Below are positions 52,219 to 61,506 of a stretch of 64,000 bases of DNA, one piece after another (the first letter of the stretch is position 1; every line of letters begins with the position of its first letter). The translations under genes and the position numbers were made by a program. Source of the DNA: CAIUPE01 sp037131735. Its GTDB lineage: Bacteria; Pseudomonadota; Alphaproteobacteria; Rhizobiales; Beijerinckiaceae. The stretch is taken from contig JBAXQM010000009.1 of NCBI GenBank assembly GCA_037131735.1, positions 1 through 64,000 on the forward strand. Direction: 5' to 3'. The notes under the pieces are model-generated. The model did no database searches. It was given only the letters and a program-made list of their open reading frames with translations, and was not told where the DNA came from.

Positions 52219-52875
52219 ATGCCTGAGGTCATTTTTACGGGTCCCGCTGGCCGAATCGAGGGACGCTACAACCAGTCGAAAACCCGCGGCGCGCCCATCG
52301 CCATAATCCTTCATCCACATCCGCAATTCGGCGGCACGATGAATAACCCCCTCGTCTACGCGCTTTACTACTCATTTCTTGAGCGCGGCTTTTCGACCCT
52401 GCGATTCAATTTCCGGGGCGTCGGCCGAAGCCAAGGCGCATTCGATCACGGCTCGGGCGAATTGTCCGATGCCGCTTCGGCGCTTGATTGGGCGCAGTCC
52501 ATCAATCCGGATGCGCGCGCGTGCTGGATCACGGGTATTTCATTCGGCGCCTGGATTGGCATGCAGCTTTTGATGCGTCGCCCTGAAATCGAAGGTTTCA
52601 TTTCGATTGCCGCACCGGCGAACCGGTTCGACTTCTCCTTCTTGGCGCCCTGCCCGTCATCAGGTTTGTTTGTTCATGGCACGCAAGATCGCGTCGCACC
52701 CGCGAAGGAAGTTATTCCGATCATCGAAAAAGTGAAAACGCAAAAAGGCATCAAGCTCGAACATCAGATGGTCGAAGGTGCCAATCATTTCTTTGAAGAT
52801 AAAACAGATGAACTCATGCTTGTCGTCGATAAATATCTCGACAAACGTTTGGGCCCAAAAAGCACAACACGCTGA
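52219..52875 (+). CDS. Alpha/beta-hydrolase of the COG2945 type
   Basis: 218 residues from the ATG at 52219 (MPEVIFTGPAGRIEGRYNQS), with GAGGTGAG upstream; an in-frame extension to 52168 is less likely. Fold motifs: the oxyanion region HPHPQFGGTMNNPL, the nucleophile elbow GISFGAWIG, acid GTQDRVAP and histidine GANHFFED. Substrate unknown. It is divergent from the suf operon and convergent with rne, separated from it by a strong bidirectional terminator. Confidence 0.87.
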   Translation: MPEVIFTGPAGRIEGRYNQSKTRGAPIAIILHPHPQFGGTMNNPLVYALYYSFLERGFSTLRFNFRGVGRSQGAFDHGSGELSDAASALDWAQSINPDARACWITGISFGAWIGMQLLMRRPEIEGFISIAAPANRFDFSFLAPCPSSGLFVHGTQDRVAPAKEVIPIIEKVKTQKGIKLEHQMVEGANHFFEDKTDELMLVVDKYLDKRLGPKSTTR

Positions 52876-52892
52876 ATTCAGATAGAACAAAT

Positions 52893-52935
52893 AATAAACC
52901 CGCTTGGAGCAATCCAAGCGGGTTTATTGTTGTTT
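52893..52935. terminator. Bidirectional terminator between the hydrolase and rne
   Basis: Perfect 16-bp inverted repeat AATAAACCCGCTTGGA/TCCAAGCGGGTTTATT closing a GCAA tetraloop (52909-52912), followed by GTTGTTT on the plus strand. It serves two convergent genes. Confidence 0.92.
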
Positions 52936-52950
52936 AAAATTCAGAAGAGG

Positions 52951-55662
52951 TCAGTTGCCGAGCGAGGCTTTTGCCTTGGCCCACCATCCGCCTTTTTTAG
53001 GCTTTGAAGGATCAGCAATCACAACCGGTTCCGTCGTGATAGGTTCGGGCAGCGGTTGCGTTTCTGGTTCACGCGTAACCTGTGGTGCTTCACGAGGTGC
53101 TTCATAACGCGGTGCTGCTGTTTCAACAGGCGCGCGTTCAACAGGTACTGTATCGCGCGGTTGATAATCAGGTTGCGGTGTGTCTGAACCTTGTGCGCTT
53201 GATGATTCAGACGACGAGTCAGACTCACCATTCGACTCCGCTGACACTTCGCCTTCACCGCGACCGCGACGATCACGACGACGACCACCGCGACGACCAC
53301 GACGACGACGATTGCCTTCAGCGGTCTCACCGCCTTCAGCAACAATTTCCGTCTCTTCAATCACGTCGCCGTCAGCTGTAATCTCACGCGTACCGCTAAA
53401 AGGTTCTCCAGCAACACTCGGTTGGGGAGAATTAAGCGGCATCGGTGAGCCATCAGCATTGCGCTCGCCACCCCCACGACGACGGCGGCGACGACGACGG
53501 CGGCGACCGCCGCCCTCACCTTGTTCACCGTCACCGCGTTCCTGGTCGCCACGACGCTCTTCATCAGAGGCGTCGGACTCGTCCTGTTCTTCAAACTCTT
53601 CATCAACCTCGTCCTCGACGAGCTCGTCTTCAAGCTCATCAACAGGCGGAAGCGCTGACGGATTGGGACTCGGCATCAATTGCACATCACCAGGCATCAC
53701 GACATCACCGCGCTCAACATGGAACGGATGAGTGCCTGTCAAAGTCTCATCAACCAAGATGGTGATGTTGACGAGGAATGTTTCTTCCAATGACCGCACA
53801 TGCATGCGCTTCTGATTGAGAAGATAAAGCGCGATATCTGCACGCGCCTTTACTGTGATGTGATGCGATGCGCTTTTCAGCAACATGTCTTCGACATGAC
53901 GCAAGACATGCAAGGCCACCGACGGCGTCGCACGAACCATCCCTGCGCCCGCGCAATGCGGACAGGTGACAGTCGAGCCTTCAAGAACACCCGTGCGAAT
54001 GCGCTGGCGTGACATTTCCATCAAGCCGAATGGCGAGATGCGTCCCACCTGAATGCGCGCGCGATCATTCTTGAGCGCGTCTTTCAGACGGCGTTCAACC
54101 GATCGATTATTGCGGTTTTCTTCCATATCGATGAAATCGATAACGATGAGGCCCGCGAGGTCACGCAGGCGTAATTGCCGCGCCACTTCATCCGCCGCTT
54201 CGAGATTGGTTCTGAGCGCCGTGTCTTCGATATTGTGTTCACGTGTTGAACGACCCGAGTTCACATCGATCGCGACAAGCGCTTCAGTCTGGTTGATGAC
54301 AATGTAACCGCCCGACTTCAACGTCACTTGGCTTGAGAACATCGCATCGAGCTGCGGTTCAACACCAAACTTTGCAAATATCGGTGTCGTCTCGCGATAG
54401 GGCTTCACATTTTTCGCATGGCTCGGCATGAGCATGCGCATAAAATCCTTCGCATCTTTATAGGCGTCTTCACCGGCAACCTGAACTTCGTCGATGTCCT
54501 TGTTGTAAAGATCACGGATCGCGCGTTTAACGAGCGACCCTTCTTCATAAACAAGTGTCGGCGCGGTTGATTGCAATGTCGTCTCGCGCACGGTTTCCCA
54601 TGCACGCATCAGATATTCAAAATCGCGCTTGATCTCGGGCTTCGTACGCGCGGCACCGGCCGTGCGCAAAATAACGCCCATGCCATCCGGTACCTCAAGC
54701 TCCTGGGCAATCGATTTCAAACGCTTGCGATCAGCTGCATTGGTGATCTTGCGTGAGATACCACCGCCACGTCCCGTGTTCGGCATCAAGACCGAATAGC
54801 GACCGGCGAGCGAGAGATAGGTTGTGAGCGCTGCGCCCTTATTGCCACGTTCTTCTTTGACGACTTGAACGAGCAAGATCTGGCGACGCTTGATCACTTC
54901 CTGAATTTTGTAATGACGACGTGCTTGACGCGGACGCTCCGGAATATCTTCCATCGCATCGCCACCGCCGATTTGCTCGACGACGTGATCTTCATCGGTG
55001 CCCACTTCCATAGGTTCATTGCCACCCGAAGCAGACTCTTCATCGTCGCCAGACGTGTCGTCATGGGATGCAGACGATTCATGCGCTACGGCATGATGGC
55101 TATCGTCTTCATGAGTGCTTGGCTCATCATGCGAGTCTGAATCCGTCGATGAAGCGTGTAAGTCATCCGCGTGATCATGGTGATCGGGCTCTGAAGTTGA
55201 CGCGTGATGGTCCTCGTCACCGCCCTGCTCATGGTCGATAACTGAGGCTTCTTCTGAAAGACCACTTTCGGGCGCGTCCTCAGAAATATGATGTGAGGAC
55301 GACGCGCGCTTTGGACGATCATTGCGACGCGAGGACCGCGCCGGACGTTCATCATCAAAATCAGCGTCACGGTTCGCGCGCATATCTTCAGCAAGAAGCG
55401 CTTCGCGATCAGCAACCGGAATTTGATAATAGTCAGGATGGATTTCGGAAAAGGCGAGGAAGCCGTGTCGGTTGCCGCCATATTCCACGAAAGCCGCCTG
55501 AAGTGACGGCTCAACGCGCGTTACTTTGGCGAGATAGATATTGCCTCGAAGCTGTTTTCTGTTCGCCGATTCAAAATCGAATTCTTCGACGCGGTTACCT
55601 CTGACGACGACGACCCGTGTTTCCTCGGGATGCGACGCATCGATCAGCATTTTGTTGGCCAT
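52951..55662 (-). CDS. rne: Ribonuclease E/G family protein (RNase E)
   Basis: Endoribonuclease initiating mRNA decay and rRNA/tRNA processing. 903 residues: the S1 RNA-binding domain (about 36-290) is interrupted by a roughly 150-residue acidic, His/Ser-rich insertion (about 100-250, with 15 histidines between 124 and 200), a feature of alphaproteobacterial RNase E. The catalytic domain has the metal aspartates in VAIDVNSGRS and LIVIDFIDME, followed by the Zn-link CPHCAGAG. The C-terminal third is a low-complexity acidic then Arg-rich scaffold (RRRRRRRRRRGGG). The upstream region is a long leader. Confidence 0.95.
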   Translation of the reverse strand: MANKMLIDASHPEETRVVVVRGNRVEEFDFESANRKQLRGNIYLAKVTRVEPSLQAAFVEYGGNRHGFLAFSEIHPDYYQIPVADREALLAEDMRANRDADFDDERPARSSRRNDRPKRASSSHHISEDAPESGLSEEASVIDHEQGGDEDHHASTSEPDHHDHADDLHASSTDSDSHDEPSTHEDDSHHAVAHESSASHDDTSGDDEESASGGNEPMEVGTDEDHVVEQIGGGDAMEDIPERPRQARRHYKIQEVIKRRQILLVQVVKEERGNKGAALTTYLSLAGRYSVLMPNTGRGGGISRKITNAADRKRLKSIAQELEVPDGMGVILRTAGAARTKPEIKRDFEYLMRAWETVRETTLQSTAPTLVYEEGSLVKRAIRDLYNKDIDEVQVAGEDAYKDAKDFMRMLMPSHAKNVKPYRETTPIFAKFGVEPQLDAMFSSQVTLKSGGYIVINQTEALVAIDVNSGRSTREHNIEDTALRTNLEAADEVARQLRLRDLAGLIVIDFIDMEENRNNRSVERRLKDALKNDRARIQVGRISPFGLMEMSRQRIRTGVLEGSTVTCPHCAGAGMVRATPSVALHVLRHVEDMLLKSASHHITVKARADIALYLLNQKRMHVRSLEETFLVNITILVDETLTGTHPFHVERGDVVMPGDVQLMPSPNPSALPPVDELEDELVEDEVDEEFEEQDESDASDEERRGDQERGDGEQGEGGGRRRRRRRRRRGGGERNADGSPMPLNSPQPSVAGEPFSGTREITADGDVIEETEIVAEGGETAEGNRRRRGRRGGRRRDRRGRGEGEVSAESNGESDSSSESSSAQGSDTPQPDYQPRDTVPVERAPVETAAPRYEAPREAPQVTREPETQPLPEPITTEPVVIADPSKPKKGGWWAKAKASLGN

Positions 55663-56180
55663 GAGAGTCTCTCAATGGTGCCATCCGCCGTCTGCTCAGG
55701 ATCCTCAATCGCGCTGGTTCTCTGTCCAAGGTGGACAGGCCATACATGGTTGCGAAAGACCGGATCGGGAAAAAGAAAGAGGAGGCGCCCTGTTGCCGCC
55801 CGTTACGGGCGTAGGGGTGATATGCCTTTGGAGGGAAGCGGACCAATCCGGCCGTCGATGACGCATCGCGACCAGCCCTTGCGGGCAGTCTTGCGTCACT
55901 CATACGGAACCGAAACGCTTGGTTCACGCCTCACACCTCGACTGTTCGGGCCGACCATCGGTCATAAACCGGGCGGCGTTGGATCAGAGCTTTTACCGGG
56001 GACGACAAGCGCCTTCCGGAAAAACTGTGCGAATCTGCCGGAAAACCAGAGGCACGCCGGACGACAATCCGAACTTTCACCCCAATTCGGGTGAAAAAGC
56101 GCGCCGCTCGACCAAATACGGGTCGGGTTGGCAAGAGCACAACCCTAGATAAGGGTCACCCCCCTGCTTTGGCAAGCTTT
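55663..56180 (-). promoter_or_regulatory. Long 5' leader of rne with stacked hairpins
   Basis: No gene fits here on either strand. Reading toward rne, hairpins are CTGTCC/GGACAG (55722-55738, loop ACCTT), GCCCG/CGGGC (55798-55810) and a two-tier element with outer arms TGACGCA/TGCGTCA (55859-55898) around GCCC-GCAA-GGGC. A weak promoter-like TTGCCA-N17 is near 56150-56175 on the minus strand. RNase E mRNAs in other bacteria are autoregulated through their leaders, which is the inferred role here. Confidence 0.45.
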
Positions 56181-56308
56181 TATCCGGGCGGTGCTGGCCT
56201 GCAAGAAATTGTCCCAACGGGAAATTTACGGAGAAGAGACCTTGCAGAAGGCACGCGCTTCATGGAATTCACATCCCCTCGCCGCCGCTTTGGACAGGCC
56301 ATTCCTCA

Positions 56309-57103
56309 ATGAATCGTCTCTACCTCCTGCTTTTGGTTCTGGGCTTCTTGAGCGTCTCGGGCTTAGGACACGCCGCTTCGCCCCCTACAGGCGACGCCTT
56401 GCCGCTGATTGTGATCGATCCCGGCCATGGCGGCGCGGATCTCGGGGCAACAGGCGTCACGGGCATTTTTGAGAAGGACGTCGTCCTCGATTTTGCCAAA
56501 TCTCTCAAAAAGCGGCTCGAAATGCTCGGGACGTGCCGGGTCATCTTAACCCGCGACCGGGATGTCTTTCTGTCGCTCGAAGACCGTGTGCGCTTCGCCA
56601 AAAAGCAAAATGCCAGCGTTTTCCTCTCAATTCATGCCGATACAATCACGGCAGCCACAGATATTCGGGGTGTCACTGTCTATACGGGCGATGACCGCCC
56701 CTCCGACGCCGAAGCCGCGCGGGTCGCAGAAGCCGAAAACAGGGCTGATGCGGGTTTGACCGCGCCCGAAAGCAAGGTCGACTCATCCGTCAACGACATC
56801 CTCGGCGATCTCATGTTGCGGGAGACACGCGCCCATTCGATTCTCCTCGCGCAAGAATTGGCCTCCCGGATCGCCGATGTGGTGCAGCTTAACCGTAATC
56901 CGGTGCGCGCGGCGGGGTTCCGCGTGCTTCGAGCGCCCGATATCCCCTCTGTTTTGATCGAAATTGGCTATTTATCCTCAAAAAGCGATATTGATCTCCT
57001 GACGTCTGCCGACTGGCGTGACAGCACGGCACAACGTCTTGCCGCCGGAATCTCCGAATTTATCGCCCGAACCCGGGCCAACAACTCAAAATCTACGCCC
57101 TGA
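56309..57103 (+). CDS. N-acetylmuramoyl-L-alanine amidase (Amidase_3)
   Basis: Zinc amidase that cleaves the peptide side chain from glycan during cell separation; periplasmic. 264 residues with a signal peptide (about 1-23, ending GHAAS), then the Amidase_3 domain: the first histidine in DPGHGG, the ligand Glu in GIFEKD, the second histidine in SIHAD, and the catalytic Glu in LIEIGYLSS. It lacks the N-terminal AMIN domain of Gammaproteobacterial AmiC. It precedes PBP1A on the same strand by 129 bases. Confidence 0.93.
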   Translation: MNRLYLLLLVLGFLSVSGLGHAASPPTGDALPLIVIDPGHGGADLGATGVTGIFEKDVVLDFAKSLKKRLEMLGTCRVILTRDRDVFLSLEDRVRFAKKQNASVFLSIHADTITAATDIRGVTVYTGDDRPSDAEAARVAEAENRADAGLTAPESKVDSSVNDILGDLMLRETRAHSILLAQELASRIADVVQLNRNPVRAAGFRVLRAPDIPSVLIEIGYLSSKSDIDLLTSADWRDSTAQRLAAGISEFIARTRANNSKSTP

Positions 57104-57232
57104 GATCAGCAATTGCTCCTAAACGCCCCATCCTTGCCGCATTTGTATTTAGGGTGCGAAGCGACTAGATGGATGCGGCCGGCCCGGCCCCTTTTCGAAT
57201 CTTTGTGAAGCCCAGCGAACCCGCCCGCCGCC

Positions 57233-59656
57233 ATGCGCCTTCTTCTCCGCTTTTTCGGTTTCCTGTTCACGCTCGGCGCGATCCTCTTCGTGCTTGGTGC
57301 GGCCGGTGCTGGATTCGTGATTTGGAAATATTCGCAAGAGCTGCCGGACTACACCCAACTTGCCGCCTATCAGCCGGCTGTGACCACACGCATTCATGCG
57401 GGTGACGGGAGCTTACTCGCCGAATATTCGAAAGAGCGTCGGCTCTATGTGCCGATCCAAACCATGCCAAAGCTTGTGATCAATGCGTTCGTGTCGGCAG
57501 AGGACAAAAACTTCTATCATCACATCGGTGTTGATCCGGAAGGGATCATGCGCGCGGTCGTGACCAACATCACGCATCCGGGCCGTCGCCAAGGCGCTTC
57601 AACAATTACGCAGCAGGTCGCTAAAAACTTCCTTCTCTCTTCCGAACAAACCTTTGATCGCAAGATCAAAGAAATGCTCGTCGCGCTCAAAATCGAAACA
57701 GCCTATTCGAAAGAGCGCATTCTCGAACTCTATCTCAATGAAATCTATCTTGGCCTCGGCAATTATGGTGTTGCTGCCGCTTCGCTCAATTATTTTGGCA
57801 AGTCCGTCAATGAACTCACTTTGACGGAAGCGGCCTATCTTGCCGCGTTACCGAAAGCGCCGAATAATTATCATCCCTTCCGTCGCACACAGGCCGCCCT
57901 TGATCGTCGCAATTATGTGATCGATCGCATGGTTGAAAATGGCTATATCAAAAAAGAAGAAGGCGACGCTTCGAAATCGCAACCGCTTGGCGTGAGCCTC
58001 AGGGCCGTTTCACCCAACACAATTTCCGCTGGCTTCTTTGCCGAAGAAGTAAGACGTGAATTATTCGATCGCTTTGGTGAAAAGACGCTCTATGAGGGCG
58101 GGCTTTCTGTTCGGACAACGCTTGATCCAAAATTGCAACAATTTGCACGGCAGACTCTTGCCGATGGCCTCGTTCGGTTTGATGAGGCGCGCGATGGTTT
58201 TCATGGTGTCGTTCAAAAAATCGATGTGCAAACACTTGATTGGGGTGTTGAGCTTGCCAATGTGCCGGCCGTCACGGATGTAAAAAACTGGCAATTGGCG
58301 GTTGTTCTCGGATTTAATGGTGACATCGCACAAATTGGCTTGCAGCCGAAACGAGATTCAGGAGGACGCGTTCCTACGACACGCGATACAGGACTACTCG
58401 CGGCGGACGGTTTGAAATGGACCAAGAAAACAGCGAAGCAAATCCTTGCGCCGGGCGATGTCATTTACGTAGAGCCGATCCCCGACAAAGCGGGTCAATA
58501 TCGCTTGCGTCAAGTTCCGGCTGTGTCAGGCGCGCTTGTGGCCATGGATCCGCAAACGGGTCGTGTGCTGGCAATGGTCGGCGGTTTTTCTTTTGATCTT
58601 TCAAAATTCAATCGCGCCACGCAAGCGCAACGCCAACCCGGCTCCTCTTTCAAACCCTTCGTGTATGCGGCAGCAATCGACAATGGGTATACGCCGTCTG
58701 ATCTCGTTCTCGATGCGCCAATCGAAATTGATCTTGGTCCAGGGCAATCGATCTGGAAGCCCGAAAATTTTGACAAGCAATCTCATGGTCTGAGGACACT
58801 GCGTTATGGAATTGAGCATTCCAAAAATCAAATGACTGTGCGCCTCGCGCAAGATATCGGCATGCCGCTGATTGCTGATTACGGGAAAAGATTTGGTCTT
58901 TATAATAATCTTCTGCCCGTGCTCGCGATGTCACTCGGTGCTGGTGAAACAACAGTGCTCAAGGTGACAAGCGGCTATTCGATGTTTGTGAATGGGGGCA
59001 AGCACATCACGCCCACTTTGATCGACCGTATTCAAGACCGCTGGGGCAAAACGATTTTCCGTCATGATGACCGCCCCTGCCCTGATTGTTCGATTGAAAA
59101 ATGGGCTGAACAAACGGAGCCGAAAATACCTGACACCCGCGAACAAATTATCGACCCGCTCACAGCCTATCAGGTGACGTCAATTCTAGAAGGTGTGGTT
59201 GTACGGGGAACGGGTGGGTCAGTCGCAGCCGTCGGCAAACCGCTTGCCGGAAAAACCGGGACAACCAATGACGCGAAAGATCTTTGGTTCGTGGGCTTCT
59301 CGCCCGATCTCGCGGTCGGTGTTTATATGGGTTATGACAAACCAAAATCACTCGGCAGCCAGGCGCAAGCGTCGCAATTCGCAGCACCGATCTTTCGCGA
59401 CTTTATGAAACTCGCTCTCGCCGATAAACCTGCAACGCCCTTCCGCGTGCCCGCGGGCATTAAGCTTGTAAGCATTAATGTTGAGACGGGATTACGCGCG
59501 CAGCCCGGTGAAAAAGGTACAATGATCGAGGCTTATAAACCCGGCACTGAACCCGCCGAAAGCGATATGGGCGATATGCTGAGCACGCAAAGTCTGTTCA
59601 CCCCCTCACCCGACGTCGAACGCGCGGTGGGCACCGGCACAGGTGGTGTTTACTGA
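57233..59656 (+). CDS. mrcA: Penicillin-binding protein 1A
   Basis: Bifunctional class A PBP, transglycosylase plus transpeptidase. 807 residues: a membrane anchor (about 5-32), the GT51 domain (EDKNFYHHIGVDPEG, GASTITQQVAKNFLL), an OB-type insertion (about 300-400), and the transpeptidase domain with the SxxK serine in PGSSFKPFVYA, SKN in HSKNQMTVRLAQ, and KTGTTND. Length and order match PBP1A of this class. It follows the amidase gene and precedes prfB. Confidence 0.95.
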   Translation: MRLLLRFFGFLFTLGAILFVLGAAGAGFVIWKYSQELPDYTQLAAYQPAVTTRIHAGDGSLLAEYSKERRLYVPIQTMPKLVINAFVSAEDKNFYHHIGVDPEGIMRAVVTNITHPGRRQGASTITQQVAKNFLLSSEQTFDRKIKEMLVALKIETAYSKERILELYLNEIYLGLGNYGVAAASLNYFGKSVNELTLTEAAYLAALPKAPNNYHPFRRTQAALDRRNYVIDRMVENGYIKKEEGDASKSQPLGVSLRAVSPNTISAGFFAEEVRRELFDRFGEKTLYEGGLSVRTTLDPKLQQFARQTLADGLVRFDEARDGFHGVVQKIDVQTLDWGVELANVPAVTDVKNWQLAVVLGFNGDIAQIGLQPKRDSGGRVPTTRDTGLLAADGLKWTKKTAKQILAPGDVIYVEPIPDKAGQYRLRQVPAVSGALVAMDPQTGRVLAMVGGFSFDLSKFNRATQAQRQPGSSFKPFVYAAAIDNGYTPSDLVLDAPIEIDLGPGQSIWKPENFDKQSHGLRTLRYGIEHSKNQMTVRLAQDIGMPLIADYGKRFGLYNNLLPVLAMSLGAGETTVLKVTSGYSMFVNGGKHITPTLIDRIQDRWGKTIFRHDDRPCPDCSIEKWAEQTEPKIPDTREQIIDPLTAYQVTSILEGVVVRGTGGSVAAVGKPLAGKTGTTNDAKDLWFVGFSPDLAVGVYMGYDKPKSLGSQAQASQFAAPIFRDFMKLALADKPATPFRVPAGIKLVSINVETGLRAQPGEKGTMIEAYKPGTEPAESDMGDMLSTQSLFTPSPDVERAVGTGTGGVY

Positions 59657-59735
59657 GGCTAAAAGCCCAATTGTCTTTACAAATCTGCGACACGCTTGTA
59701 ACCGTGCCGCCCTTACAGAAAGCGGATAAAACGCC

Positions 59736-60864
59736 ATGCGCGCTGAGATACAGAATTTGGCCGAAGCCGCCAAGCAGTCCATCGGACTGCTGAGGAGGCA
59801 TCTTTGACGTCGATTCCGCCACGCGACGTCTAGCCGAACTCAACGCGCTTGTTGAAAGCCCCGATCTCTGGAACGATCCCGAAAAAGCACAAAAGCTGAT
59901 GCGTGAACGCACCGAGCTTGAAGACTCGCTTGGCGCAATCAACCGGCTTGAAGGTGATTTGCGTGATGCGGAAGATCTCATCGAAATGGGAGAGTCCGAA
60001 GGCGACCAATCCATCGTAACCGAAGCGGAAGAGTCGATCCGTACCCTTCAAGCGGAAGCCGCGCGTCGTCAGATTGAGTCATTGCTCTCGGGTGAGGCCG
60101 ATCAAAACGACACCTATCTTGAAATTCACTCAGGCGCAGGCGGCACAGAGAGCCAAGACTGGGCGCGCATGCTCATGCGTATGTATACGCGCTGGGCTGA
60201 ACGCCGTAAATTCAAAGTCGATGTGATGGATCTCTCCGACGGTGAAGAAGCAGGTATCAAAGGCGCGACGCTTCTGATCAAAGGCCATAACGCCTATGGC
60301 TGGTTAAAAACGGAATCGGGTGTGCATCGCCTCGTACGCATCTCGCCCTTCGATTCTAACGCGCGGCGGCATACAAGCTTTGCCTCCATCGGTGTCTTCC
60401 CCGTTATTGATGATCGTATTAATATTGAGGTCAAAGAATCTGATTGCCGTATTGATACGTATCGTTCATCGGGCGCAGGCGGTCAGCACGTGAATACGAC
60501 AGACTCCGCCGTGCGTATCACGCATATTCCCTCAGGCATTGTTGTGGCGTGTCAGCAAGAGCGCTCGCAACACAAGAACCGTGCGACTGCATGGAATATG
60601 TTGCGCGCGCGTCTTTATGAGGCTGAACTCAAAAAGCGCGAAGATAAAGCGATGGCGGATCAGGCCGCTAAAACCGATGTGGGTTGGGGCCACCAAATCC
60701 GCTCCTACGTGCTCCAACCCTATCAGCTCGTCAAAGATCTCCGAACCGGCGTGACATCAAGTGCACCGGGCGATGTTCTTGATGGTGATCTTGATAGCTA
60801 TATGCAAGCAGCTCTCGCCCAACGGGTCTATGGCGGCGAAGTTGACGTTGAAGACATCGACTAG
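59736..60864 (+). CDS. prfB: Peptide chain release factor 2 (programmed +1 frameshift)
   Basis: Release factor for UGA/UAA stops. Translation starts at 59736 (MRAEIQNLAEAAKQSIGLLRRHL), reaches UGA at 59805-59807 and must shift +1 to continue from GAC at 59806, giving 375 residues. The Shine-Dalgarno-like AGGAGG (59793-59798) and the slippery CTT TGA C lie at the spacing known from E. coli. The tripeptide SPF (VHRLVRISPFDSN) and the GGQ loop (SSGAGGQHVNTTDSAVRI) identify RF2. The codon use past the shift is normal, and no further frame break is seen. Confidence 0.96.
59793..59808 (+). promoter_or_regulatory. Programmed +1 frameshift signal in prfB
   Basis: AGG AGG CAT CTT TGA C: an internal Shine-Dalgarno three bases before the CTT slip codon, followed by UGA-C, the weak termination context that makes RF2 autoregulate its own synthesis. 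This is sequence-visible and matches the conserved element. Confidence 0.95.
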
Positions 60865-60867
60865 CGC

Positions 60868-61338
60868 TTACAAAGATTGAGCCGCTTTCAACACCTCTTC
60901 GGCATGCCCATCTACTTTGACCTTTGTCCAAAGCGCAGCAATTTTTCCTTTGCTATCGATCAAAAAGGTCGACCGCTCAACGCCCATATATTTGCGGCCA
61001 TACATGCTCTTCTCAACCCAGACGCCATAGTCTGAAAGCATGGATTTGGGTTCATCAGACGCAAGCGCGAAATCGAGATTATATTTATCTTTGAACTTGT
61101 CGTGGCTCTTAGGGCTGTCAGGTGAAACGCCGATGATTACGGCACCGGCCTTCTCAAAAGATTTACGCAGCCCATTGAAGGCGATTGCCTCTTTGGTGCA
61201 GCCAGACGTGTCGTCTTTAGGATAAAAATAGAGAACAACCTTGCTCCCCTTCAAAGCCGACAAGGAAATTTCAGACCCTCCATCGCCCGGAAGTGTGAAT
61301 TCGGGAGCATTATCACCCACCGCGAGTCGTTTAGTCAT
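60868..61338 (-). CDS. Bcp/PrxQ-type peroxiredoxin
   Basis: 156-residue thiol peroxidase. The peroxidatic cysteine is in DDTSGCTKEA. The resolving cysteine that follows five residues later in E. coli Bcp is absent (isoleucine), so it is a one-Cys-type or uses a distant partner. Start MTKRLAVGDNAPEFTLPGDGG. It converges with prfB, whose stop is 3 bases away, and is divergent from the AsmA-like gene. Confidence 0.9.
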   Translation of the reverse strand: MTKRLAVGDNAPEFTLPGDGGSEISLSALKGSKVVLYFYPKDDTSGCTKEAIAFNGLRKSFEKAGAVIIGVSPDSPKSHDKFKDKYNLDFALASDEPKSMLSDYGVWVEKSMYGRKYMGVERSTFLIDSKGKIAALWTKVKVDGHAEEVLKAAQSL

Positions 61339-61506
61339 GACGCTTTCCTTTCATCGAATCATTCCGAATAGGTAAACTACGCGCCATGTATCCACCCAGA
61401 TTGCGTTTTTCGATGCAAAATTATGTGCTAGGCCGGTCCAGAGCCAGACAGCTTCCATTCATGCAAAAACCGATATGCCCCTAACCGTTATGAGATGTGA
61501 ATCGAT

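Noticed and set aside
53180..53731. 183-residue open frame antisense to rne
   Set aside because: It lies wholly inside the low-complexity acidic and Arg-rich C-terminal region of rne; Ser/Arg/Pro repeats are the expected product of reading those repeats backwards.
59736..60864. prfB as a frameshifted pseudogene
   Set aside because: The in-frame UGA is the known programmed +1 site with its AGGAGG stimulator and CTT slip codon, and all downstream RF2 motifs are intact.
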